From Metaphire vulgaris (lineage: Eukaryota; Annelida; Clitellata; Crassiclitellata; Megascolecidae), in NCBI GenBank assembly GCA_018105865.1, contig CM030848.1, forward strand, positions 4,418,001-4,482,000: DNA of 64,000 nt, given 5' to 3'. A program made the position numbers and the translations under genes. How positions within the stretch are numbered: the stretch's first letter is position 1; each line of letters opens with the position of its first letter. Under the pieces are notes generated by a model. That model saw nothing but the letters and a program-made list of their open reading frames with translations, searched no databases and was not told the origin of the DNA. Below are positions 55,175-57,990 of this stretch, one piece after another.

Positions 55175-56069
55175 GCAACTACTACTACTACTGCTAGGGA
55201 CGCCAACTGACTACTATGACGCCCTTAGTTCAATGCAAAATAATTTCTTAAGCGGATCTTGGAATCATTCTCCTGCTTCCTTTAAATACTAGAATGAGTG
55301 ACCAGTCAGTCTTGAAGCTATTAAACAAAACATTTGTCAATTTTCAGCTTCTTTCTGAATGAAGGTGATGACTGCTCAGATGTAAAGCGTGGCTTGCATG
55401 TCATCCAGTGAAGCTGGAAAATTTTTTCTCGGGGTGAGGGAGGCATTGACCAACATCAAATGGAAAAAAAACAAAACAAAACTCTGACTGATGAACATTA
55501 GGGCACCGGCATTTTCTAATGAGAGCTGCATCATCATCAAAATGGCATCAAACCAGCTGGGGCAAAAAAATATTTTCCTTTGCGTCTAACGTGATTGTGT
55601 CTTGAAAATCTCTAGCGGTATTCGAGGTTGATCGCATCCGTCCATAGATCTGATCGCAGTCAAGCGGGTTAAACAAGATAGTCATTCTTTCAACTGGCCC
55701 AACCAGGTTTTCTTTGACCAACATCAAATAAAAAAAAGGCCTGATGAACATTAGCAACTCTAATGAGAGCTGCATCTCTTCCATCCAGGGTGAGGTTGTG
55801 GTCTGGGCTCAGCAGTCATGCTTCAACTGGAACTTGGAGGTCTAGTATCTGGTATCTAATGAGAGCTGCAGTTACTCAATATCAATGGCATAAAAAGTGA
55901 GTACAATGCAAAATCTTTTAGCTCACTAAAAATGTGCTTAATTTAATGCTAAGGAGGTAAAGTCAAGCATAAATACCTTCCAAAATTACGAAATCGCTTG
56001 AAAGGCTCCGGTCCATAATTAAGACATTCTTTCATAACATCACCATAGGACAAATACGAACGACCAGTC
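21753..56069 (-). CDS. SLC36A: SLC36-type (proton-coupled) amino-acid transporter gene, 3' six exons
   Basis: Six exons, joined in phase: 56069-55977, 54700-54616, 54054-53779, 44123-43948, 33030-32855 and 22012-21753. They encode about 355 residues ending at a natural stop. Order and content match the SLC36/PAT family of AAAP transporters, which move small amino acids across plasma or lysosomal membranes, usually with protons: YGDVMKECL, ITQFGFCTVYILFVADNI, FLALLPYLSIRNLKVLS, YAFEGIGVVLPIENKMK, FGDDVKGSLTLNLP, YGVQFYVPIEII, DLVISLIGALSSSA. Human family members have about 470-500 residues, so roughly 110-130 N-terminal residues (start, first membrane helices) are missing, presumably upstream of 64 kb. 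All splice sites seen are GT/AG. Introns of 10.8, 10.9 and 9.7 kb are full of transposons. The exact paralogue and substrate cannot be told. Confidence 0.93.
22190..23320 (-). pseudogene. 5'-truncated L2-like LINE reverse transcriptase
   Basis: Minus-strand translation from 23320 gives GIVGPALAWFRSYLSDRQQ, SGVPQGSVLG, a YANDCQVYLA catalytic box (23085-23096; the usual YADD reads YAND), then the long ORF 23013-22045 with LLNPSNTKFIWF, VDYCNSLVYGVPDYLI, ITPLMRDRLHWLRVRERI and GDRAFSRGGPLLWNTIPPEI. The 3' end contains an L2-type tail (TTTATACAGCGCCGTAAGC, complement). It sits in the last intron, in the transcribed sense of the transporter. Stops near 23210 and 23030 make it dead. Confidence 0.88.
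23321..23357. repeat. (TTA)n microsatellite, LINE tail
   Basis: About ten TTA units. In the minus orientation this is the AAT-repeat tail of the L2-like fragment at 23358-23578. Confidence 0.85.
23358..23578 (-). pseudogene. Internally deleted L2-like fragment
   Basis: The minus-strand frame reads LASLDLTAAFDSVDHTIL and then directly KSLTVETLPDRFRKQLKTHL. The first part is the RT 'DL..AFD.VDH' motif and the second the extreme C-terminus, so almost all of the RT between them (several hundred residues) is missing. Ends in GCGCTTT...GGCGCTCC-like L2 3' sequence and an AAT tail. Confidence 0.8.
23830..24680 (-). pseudogene. L2-like LINE fragment, rearranged
   Basis: In the minus direction: LALNPMKTGEIWF (about 24620), RRLQSILNASARVI with LLRDKLHWL (24300-24190), and DCVSPVTSFREF-NKLKTHLFNI (about 23960-23890), ending in the GACAATTTATATAGCGCCGTA complement at 23840. 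Frames change repeatedly, and the segment after LLRDKLHWL is shortened. Confidence 0.75.
24904..25180. mobile_element. hAT/P-type MITE with perfect 8-bp TSD
   Basis: 277 bp. The left end is CAGTGGTGGATCCAGGA and the right end, reversed, CAGAAGCGGATCTAATGG. The flanking octamer TAACATAT is identical on both sides (24896-24903 and 25181-25188). The termini CA...TG with 8-bp duplication fit hAT or P elements. Internally non-coding, with one copy of the AAAAAAGGTCATC motif. Confidence 0.9.
25186..25290. repeat. (TA)n / TATATA tract
   Basis: Interrupted TA microsatellite beginning in the right target duplication of the MITE at 24904-25180. Confidence 0.9.
25514..26544. mobile_element. TTAA-family non-autonomous element, copy A
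   Basis: The left end CCTTTTAAAGAGAAAATTAC is preceded by TTAG (a mutated TTAA). The right end ACCCCTGGAAGAGG is followed by TTAA (26545-26548). It contains two tandem blocks of about 360 bp (25618-25975 and 25985-26335). Each runs ATATTTCAGGCTATATAGAA, AAAGATGCGG, CATCCGTGC, CACTCTACACC, GTAATTGGAACAGAATAGTG, GAAGATCGGACCATATTTGG. Near the right end are two palindromes (CGCCGTTTTAAAACGGCG at about 26470 and GCCATTTTAAAACGGCG at about 26513). Inserted in an L2 LINE. Confidence 0.85.
26675..27215. mobile_element. hAT-like MITE family E, copy E1
   Basis: 541 bp. The ends are CAGTGATGGGCACTAACTAA and TTAACTTTTGCCCATCACTG. The 8-bp flanks are AATTTCAG and AATTTCCG (7/8). Rich in AGTTTAACTT words throughout, and non-coding. 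Confidence 0.9.
27419..27958. mobile_element. hAT-like MITE family E, copy E2
   Basis: 540 bp. The ends are CAGTGATGGGCAACTAGTT and AGTTAGTTGCCCATCACTG. Flanks GCGAGAGG and GTGATAGG match at 6 of 8. The centre is nearly identical to copy E3, but the LINE insertion site of E3 is empty here. Confidence 0.88.
28701..29186. other. Intronic DNA, nothing recognised
   Basis: No TIR pair and no convincing coding segment. Weak ORFs on both strands lack recognisable domains. Confidence 0.3.
29187..29725 (+). mobile_element. SINE-like element with L2-type tail (family S), copy 1
   Basis: Homologous over about 530 bp to the complement of 60416-61000. Shared words include GAGGACTGCATTCC, TGCCGTCCTC, GTTCCGGACTTTGCT, ACGGAAGACCGCTTCTT, AACTCCTACTACCAAC and TTCTTTCCATCATC. 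It ends in AGTGCTTTTGATTTTGG and TATATAAATTGTCCTGG. The last part resembles the 3' end of the local L2 elements, which suggests a non-autonomous retroelement mobilised by L2. No protein is expected. Confidence 0.7.
29745..30110 (+). pseudogene. Endonuclease-domain fragment of an RTE-like LINE
   Basis: The plus-strand translation gives GKLINIV-EMKRTNLDILRF, KMRWKTRRYFSSNGVRVIYA, DGEQSKEVLGYY, then IIIQASMPTSDHPDEEVENI, YETLENIIENKK. These match the apurinic-type endonuclease domain of RTE-like endonuclease-reverse transcriptases (EMKR..DILGISE.RW, YMPTSDH.DEEVE). Several stops and no downstream RT. Probably the same LINE group as the minus-strand RT at 46 kb. Confidence 0.8.
30308..30515 (+). 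repeat. Dispersed repeat family R1, copy 2
   Basis: Same family and orientation as 13424-13650. Ends in AAATAAATAAATAATAATAA, a possible retroelement tail. Downstream, at about 30555-30584, the sequence TGCCCTGTGTGAGAACCACTG looks like a solitary hAT right end. Confidence 0.75.
30590..31915 (-). pseudogene. CR1-type LINE fragment, split by a MITE
   Basis: The minus direction gives SGVPQGSLLGPLLF and IYINDISDDII (about 31900-31810), KFADDTKLW with the RT catalytic box FADD (31789-31800), then after the MITE NRLSQWSEDWQ, MLFNADKCSVMHIGKKG, EEKDLGVIMHSRLK, AAKKANRILGMI, LYKTLVHSHLEYCVQAWCPF, LERVQHGATKMIKG, YEERLKHW, and finally the C-terminus KLFKKQVE, FFSARVVDRWNEL near 30650. These are standard CR1 motifs. 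5'-truncated, with internal stops. Confidence 0.9.
31380..31774. mobile_element. MITE inserted in the CR1 LINE
   Basis: The ends are CAGGGCAAAACCGATA and TACTGGTTATGCCCTAG. The inner part is full of CCGATA units (GATACCGATTAATATC, GCCGATACCGATAACCGATA). It splits the CR1 frame between KFADDTKLWT and VRTESE. The flanks GTCCTCAC and TCCACAGT show only a partial duplication, so the superfamily (probably hAT) is uncertain. Confidence 0.75.
31916..32056. other. Intronic DNA, nothing recognised
   Basis: Short unassigned stretch between the CR1 fragment and repeat R2. Confidence 0.3.
32057..32238 (+). repeat. Dispersed repeat family R2, copy 2
   Basis: Same orientation as 14835-15012, sharing AGTGACGTCATCTAGCCACG and TTGACCTGTATGCAAAA. 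Sited in the transporter intron. Confidence 0.85.
32239..32854. other. Intronic DNA; short TATAAGCA-type repeat
   Basis: At about 32522-32590, CGTTTATAAGCACACTCCGC and TATAAGCAAG units resemble the end of a pogo/Tc1-like element, but no partner end was found. Otherwise unassigned. Confidence 0.35.
32855..33030 (-). CDS. SLC36A: SLC36-like exon 5 of 6 seen (176 bp)
   Basis: Acceptor ATTGTTAG precedes 33030 and donor GTAAGT follows 32855. Encodes LYSAVKVLFATAIFCTYG, VQFYVPIEIIWSHMER, WKKKYGEYILRAAFLFM. The last threonine/phenylalanine junction is in phase with the 22-kb exon. Confidence 0.92.
33342..33520. mobile_element. Short TTAA MITE with internal hairpin
   Basis: 179 bp flanked by TTAA on both sides (33338-33341 and 33521-33524). 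The left end is CCCTCTTGCTACTCAACCG and the right end, reversed, CCCTTTTGTAACTATGG. An inner inverted repeat reads GTTTGGCCCAAAGGGTT / AACCCTTTGGGCCGAATGG. Consistent with a piggyBac-type non-autonomous element. Confidence 0.8.
33525..33840. other. TTCGGC-rich hAT-like fragment, otherwise unassigned
   Basis: GACAGACCAAAGTTTGGTTTC is followed by TTCGGCTTCGGCGCCGAA and further TTCGGC words up to about 33660, reminiscent of a hAT subterminal region. A matching second end was not found. Confidence 0.35.
33845..34887. mobile_element. TTAA-family non-autonomous element, copy B
   Basis: 1,043 bp flanked by perfect TTAA (33841-33844 and 34888-34891). The ends CCCGTTGAAGGGGGAATTAA and CCCCTGTAACGGG are inverted (CCCGTTGAAGGGG versus CCCGTTACAGGGG). 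Contains one full block (33950-34320) and two shorter, deleted blocks (34385-34620 and 34663-34745). Two right-end palindromes: GCGACGTTTTAAAACGTCG (about 34808) and GACGTTTTAAGACGTC (about 34856). Confidence 0.9.
34892..36884. other. Intronic DNA with one hAT-type right end and a weak ORF
   Basis: Mostly unassigned. GGCCCACGGGTTGTGCACCTCTG at about 36513-36535 matches the hAT-type end of 7942-9007, without a visible left partner. A possible coding remnant at 35529-35816 is listed separately. Confidence 0.4.
35529..35816 (-). pseudogene. Possible integrase-type zinc-binding fragment
   Basis: 95-codon minus-strand frame with KRQYYILKRYEVLKCEDVEK, LIKKCTEANGK, and VHFAHIDELYDIVKHIHQTT. The spacing of the 'eLydIv..iH..t' part recalls the H2C2 zinc-binding region that precedes integrase domains in GIN/KRBA2-like proteins. 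The second histidine (GH.G) and cysteines are not evident, so this is a weak call. Confidence 0.25.
37182..38194. mobile_element. TTAA element, second family, in L2 LINE
   Basis: 1,013 bp with TTAA on both sides (37178-37181 and 38195-38198) and 8-bp terminal inverted repeats CTCTTAGG / CCTAAGAG. Inside are two tandem units of about 195 bp (from about 37573 and 37767) sharing CTTTTGTGACA, TATGTCATAATT, AAACTAAAATAT-ACATTTT, CTTGTTGCT-ACA. Unrelated in sequence to the A-D family, but built the same way. Confidence 0.75.
39078..39655 (-). mobile_element. MITE with TATACTCGAG-type ends (family G), copy 1
   Basis: The complement of about 39415-39650 matches 63761-64000 almost word for word (GATAGTGAGAGTCGGAACAA versus TTGTTCCGACTCTCACTATC, CTCAAGAGGGTTCGC, GTGACGTCA, CCAAAATCTAGGG, GGATCGACTTTAT). 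The other end near 39078-39103 (CCTCGACATTTATACGAGG) looks like the inverted counterpart. A segment of about 28 bp of the host L2 (TATCAACAAATTG...TACAAAATGCA) is present on both sides. Confidence 0.65.
40313..40334. repeat. TTAGA short tandem repeat, L2 tail
   Basis: TTAGATTAGATTAGATTAGA. In the minus orientation this is the terminal short repeat of the L2 at 40335-43240. Confidence 0.85.
40335..43240 (-). pseudogene. Nearly full-length L2-like LINE
   Basis: Endonuclease 43230-42496 (KIGWLNVRSIHNKTTAVSEL, ATETWH, GRGGGVAIFYRS, VYRPGS, IIGGDFNIH, SDHGCV), linker 42483-42106, RT 42054-40651 (SNYRPISNLTFISKTIERVV, QSAYRQYHSTETALL, GVPQGSILGPLLFAI, YADDIQLYLS with the box at 41209-41220, RLDYCNSLLV), and C-terminus 40682-40353 (IKQRLIFKIISIVDRCLRGE, GDRSFRTLGPYYWNALPAEL, SRLKTLFF). 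Only a few frameshifts separate these (near 42490, 42080, 41460 and 40670), with a small deletion at the DLSA-F box, so this copy is fairly young. It converges tail-to-tail with the L2 at 36890-40250. Confidence 0.92.
43241..43947. other. Intronic DNA, nothing recognised
   Basis: May include the 5' UTR of the adjacent L2. No other feature. Confidence 0.3.
43948..44123 (-). CDS. SLC36A: SLC36-like exon 4 of 6 seen (176 bp)
   Basis: Acceptor TTATTTTTAG precedes 44123 and donor GTTAGT follows 43948. Encodes VLPIENKMKTPEDFGGWTG, LINLGMTIAVALYAAVGFYG and YLRFGDDVKGSLTLNLPPE. The split glycine codon joins the following exon. Confidence 0.93.
44395..46480 (-). pseudogene. RTE-like LINE RT, split by TTAA element C
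   Basis: The ORF at 46449-45943 carries NLRFADDAALMA (catalytic box at 46375-46386), VVKEGERKGLKINTKKTYCM, QVNDFKYLGSWTSSNGKCEK, RVLETYVWSVLLYGTETWSI and LEAVEMWFL. After element C the frame resumes at 44830 with RRMMKVSWTEKISNQEIL and continues to RQLKLFDI-MRK near 44720, then degraded sequence to a CTTCTTCTTCTT (GAAGAAG tail) at about 44396-44412. The same group as the LINE tail at 17.9 kb. Confidence 0.88.
44835..45938. mobile_element. TTAA-family non-autonomous element, copy C
   Basis: 1,104 bp with perfect TTAA flanks (44831-44834 and 45939-45942). The ends are CCTTTTAAAGGGGG and, reversed, CCTTTTGCTCGGGTTAGCCG. Two tandem blocks lie at about 45000-45345 and 45380-45725. Right-end palindromes: GCCGTCTATAGACGGC (about 45870) and GACGTCTTAAAACGGC (about 45907). 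The left 140 bp also contains a duplicate of the LINE/element junction (see findings). Confidence 0.92.
46620..47100 (-). pseudogene. C-terminal fragment of another LINE RT
   Basis: Minus-strand pieces in shifting frames: KVMEAFHAKSLRSL, ADIISIEASLARIRLRWIGH, IGHMHDS-LPKILL, GGHRSHGGQYK, YKDQLEKILKTCNINISDWE, IQVQDRS. The 'LRWIGHI.RM.DSRLPK..LYGEL..G.R..GGQ.KR.KD' arrangement is a common LINE C-terminus in invertebrate genomes. In-frame stops show it is dead. Confidence 0.8.
47122..47220. repeat. (CA)n/(TA)n compound microsatellite
   Basis: CACACACA followed by TATATATA, repeated twice. The tyrosine/isoleucine/threonine ORFs here are artefacts. Confidence 0.97.
47826..48137 (+). mobile_element. 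L2 3'-end fragment (312 bp) inserted in L2-A
   Basis: Encodes only the last part of an L2 ORF (CPAYLSELIRR, SWNLLPMAV, SPDRFLQHLKTHLFNVSFPV), then a TAATAATAAT tail. It is bounded by the 5-bp duplication ATGAC (47821-47825 and 48138-48142). Deleting it plus one ATGAC restores the host frame VNHD-TLLKRLE, so it is a 5'-truncated retrotransposition event. Confidence 0.9.
48285..51594 (+). mobile_element. Full-length L2-like LINE (L2-B) inserted in L2-A
   Basis: 3,310 bp bounded by GAATG (48280-48284 and 51595-51599). 5' UTR of about 190 bp, then ATG at 48474. Endonuclease: IKIGLLNVQALTNKTTTVSE, RGGVAIFLRSHYS, LVYRPGSATPTQVFYDEL, LVIGGDFNIHVQDPGDPDNK, PDHACITLI. RT: EVKRIILESPTKSSELDPVP, GVP/RVPQGSILGPLLFIM, YADDIQLF (box at 50678-50689), LNASKTEFIILGHS, VSSHLDYCNSLLAI, LLYQ/CIRFKIISLVDKCLRA. 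C-terminus about 51546, then a GAATG-repeat tail. Several stops and frameshifts; same subfamily as 40335-43240. Confidence 0.93.
52920..52957. other. Solitary hAT-like end
   Basis: The sequence ending CCTTAGAGGGAACATTGG at about 52910-52927 resembles a common hAT terminus (CAATGTTCCCTCTAAGG on the complement). A partner end was not identified. Confidence 0.35.
52958..53370 (-). pseudogene. 5'-truncated L2-like LINE with AAT tail
   Basis: Minus ORF 53363-53073: MATLAYRCLNGIGPEYLMTE, RRRLRSAGTASLVIL, GDRAFPVTAARAWNCLPSS, TFKKRLKTWLF, then a long AAT tail (TTA repeats at 52958-53018 on the plus strand). About 410 bp; closely related to L2-A, whose end lies just to the left in opposite orientation. 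Confidence 0.9.
53371..53778. other. Intronic DNA with short internal repeats
   Basis: The motif GTC(C/T)GACAAGCAAAA/GTCTGACAAATCAATGTGTTTT recurs about four times between 53398 and 53665. No gene. Confidence 0.4.
53779..54054 (-). CDS. SLC36A: SLC36-like exon 3 of 6 seen (276 bp)
   Basis: Acceptor TTTTATTTTACAG and donor GTAAGC. Encodes three hydrophobic segments: FFIFLALLPYLSIRNLKVLS, FFSALANFNMVVGLVITLVY and LPLYFGIAIYAFEGIGV. Phase joins exactly to VLPIENKMK in the next exon. Confidence 0.93.
54388..54596. mobile_element. Truncated family E MITE (copy E4)
   Basis: AGTTAAACTTTTAGTT-type sequence running into the intact right end CTAGTGCCCATCACTG at 54581-54596. The left end is missing. 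It lies 20 bp from the transporter exon at 54616. Confidence 0.75.
54616..54700 (-). CDS. SLC36A: SLC36-like exon 2 of 6 seen (85 bp)
   Basis: Acceptor TTTAG precedes 54700 and donor GTAAGC follows 54616. Encodes WIINIFLCITQFGFCTVYIL and FVADNIRQ, a membrane helix with the family TQ.GFC..Y..F.ADN motif. Confidence 0.92.
54701..55070. other. Intronic DNA, possible hAT end
   Basis: CAGTGCTGTTCAATATGTACC followed by GGGTCACAGGC at about 54812-54850 looks like a hAT terminus, with no partner found. Confidence 0.3.
55075..55190. repeat. (TTA)n/(CTA)n microsatellite
   Basis: About 18 TTA units followed by ACT/CTA units. The poly-tyrosine ORF is an artefact. Confidence 0.97.
55448..55880 (+). repeat. 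Imperfect direct repeats, unassigned
   Basis: TGACCAACATCAAAT is followed by an A run and CTGATGAACATTAG at about 55448-55500 and again at 55717-55755. CTAATGAGAGCTGCA occurs at about 55517, 55761 and 55857. A 78-codon minus-strand frame spans the middle without a recognisable domain. Confidence 0.6.
55977..56069 (-). CDS. SLC36A: SLC36-like exon 1 of 6 seen (93 bp)
   Basis: Acceptor GTTTTAG precedes 56069 and donor GTATTT follows 55977. Encodes GRSYLSYGDVMKECLNYG and PEPFKRFRNFG, equivalent to the loop and YGD motif before the third membrane helix. Confidence 0.9.
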
Positions 56070-56400
56070 CTAAAACAAATTCTGAATTCACTGCATTACA
56101 AAAATAAAAAATAAAAATACAGCATCTTTACAGTTTTCAATTTAATCCATCCTAGTTTTACTGCCAAACTGACAACCACAATTACACAATAACCTATGCT
56201 AGCTCTGCTAACTAATATGTTGACTAATAACTCTAAAGCTTCACTTAAGGGGCGGGAAGTTGGCAATAGTGGTTACACGCTGAACATACATGCTGAAGGA
56301 ACAGGTTATAACCCCATTGGAGTCCCTAAAGGCCAACTCAGCCTTATTCGCCAGAAGGTGGTGGTAATAAAATGAGGAGCAGCGTTCAGCTGCGAGATGC
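56070..56400. other. Intronic/upstream DNA, nothing recognised
   Basis: No TIR or coding exon visible between the first transporter exon seen and the GTACAA-rich repeat. Confidence 0.3.
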
Positions 56401-56403
56401 AGA

Positions 56404-56540
56404 GATGTTGCAAGTACAAGTACATGCATTCCAAAAACTTTGAGTACAAGTACCTGACCTCCAAGTACAAGTACAAGTACCGAAGCCTCAAGTACAAGTA
56501 CTGATCCTCATAGCCAAGTACAAACAGCAAGTACACTTTA
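56404..56540 (+). repeat. AAGTAC-rich repeat (family T), copy 1
   Basis: Shares CAAGTACAAGTACATGCA, TTCAAAAACTTTGAGTACAA (with one mismatch) and GTACCTGACCTCCAAGTACA with 61430-61569. Probably the subterminal region of a hAT-like element. Confidence 0.8.
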
Positions 56541-56548
56541 TTAACAGG

Positions 56549-57414
56549 TAGGGCTGCACCGAATAGGGTTTTTAGCTATTCAGATGAATATGAATAGTCA
56601 GTTTCACTATTCGACGAATAACAAATACGAATAGTGTATACGATACCTCTCCCGTTGCAAGTCGCCATAATTAGGTCAACAATAGTGCTGTGTGCTATTA
56701 TAATACTATTACTGTATATAAAAAGTCCTCATTATAACTTATATATATAAGATAGCTATAGTATAGTATATAAGTATAGCTTACCAACTTCCATTGTGGA
56801 CAAAAGGCAAATTAAACATGCAAAGTAGAAGTAAAGACTTCAAGACCATCTGTTTGTATGCGTACGGTTTTTGTACGGCATATGATTATGCATCGCAGTT
56901 GTTGTGAATGACCTCGAGGAACCACCACCGCGAGAAATGACGGTACTGAACAACGTACATGTTGCTTTATTTTCGTCTTCACAAATCTTAAAAACTTCCA
57001 AATCAAGCTTCGCTTATCCATCGCTAACTGAAGCGACGATATTTTATTTTAATTTTTATTCAAAGAAGAAAATTAATTACAATACGCTTTACTAGCGTTA
57101 CCGTTTGGTTTAACTAATAGATTGACATGTTCTGCCCGGAAACGGACAGAATTAGTTTTTTAGCGCAAGTTCGCAATATACATTTGTATAGCGCTATTTG
57201 GCTAGGAAAATAGAACAAAATGTTATCTCCAGCACTTGAATTTAGTTCAATTTACTAAGCTGAAGTACTAAACTATATGCATTTTTTTAATGTCATGTGA
57301 CCACTATTTGTATTCGTATTGATGACCACCACTATTCGAACGAATATGAATAGACTATTCGTCACACTATTCGGCACCGAAGCGAATATGAAGCGAATAT
57401 TCGGTGCAGCCCTA
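56549..57414. mobile_element. hAT deletion derivative (TAGGGCTGCACCGAAT ends)
   Basis: 866 bp. The left end is TAGGGCTGCACCGAATAGGG and the right end ATATTCGGTGCAGCCCTA, with further inverted CGAATA motifs inside. The 8-bp flanks TTAACAGG and TTAATGGA match only at 5 of 8. It carries a BED-finger remnant on the minus strand (separate entry), so it derives from an autonomous BED-type hAT by internal deletion. Confidence 0.82.
56860..57021 (-). pseudogene. BED zinc-finger remnant of a hAT transposase
   Basis: ATG at 57021 opens MDKRSLIWKF. After one frame change the reading continues FKICEDENKATCTLFS, VISRGGGSSRSFTTTAMHNH. This follows the BED pattern (aromatic W..F, N-K-A-x-C, R-G-G, S-F-x-T-T-A-M-x-x-H). 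The second cysteine of the C-x2-C pair reads F or S, so the finger is broken. The rest of the transposase is absent. Confidence 0.7.
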
Positions 57415-57990
57415 TTAATGGATAGATGTCTGTTTGTCACAGTTATTCAATAAAATCAACACAATTAGCAACAAGGTTTAGTCATGATATCAATTCATTA
57501 GTTCATTACAGCGATGAACAATCTAAATACCATCACAGTTGCACTTTAGAAAAATCAGAGATGAGAACCTTGCATCGGTCATCTTATCCCATTTGCCTGT
57601 TATAACTGAGTCATTCCGTGTCAATTCAACAAATGGCTCCAGGTCGACCATCTCAAAAAATTCTGAAATTTGCCACAAATGTTCCCCAAACATCCATTTG
57701 AAAGTTTGAAAAATTTTAGCCTGCTCTCTTCAGAAGTTGAGATATTCAACTTGTATCATACCTAGGGTGGGCCGTTTTTTGGCGTTTCGCGACAGCCGCT
57801 TAAATTTCTTACAACTTCAGACCTCTATAACTTCAGAAATATCAAAGCTAGGGGGCTTAAACTTTCTGGACTTATTCAGTAATAGTAGTATTTTATCAAG
57901 CAAGAGCAAAACTTTGTCTATTAACAAAACTGTCCTTTCTGCAGAGTCACAAAAATTTAAGAAAAAAATTGCACCTTTCCTGATATCCAA
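57415..57990. other. Non-coding, nothing recognised
   Basis: No exon of the transporter or TIR was identified. The 86-codon plus ORF at 57737 has no recognisable domain. Confidence 0.3.

Noticed and set aside
54940..55197. Poly-tyrosine ORF (and poly-asparagine ORF at 52811-53020)
   Set aside because: Translation of TTA/AAT microsatellites, which are LINE tails or simple repeats.
55548..55784. 78-codon minus ORF
   Set aside because: No recognisable domain, lies in a direct-repeat region, and does not match the transporter. Not supported as a gene.
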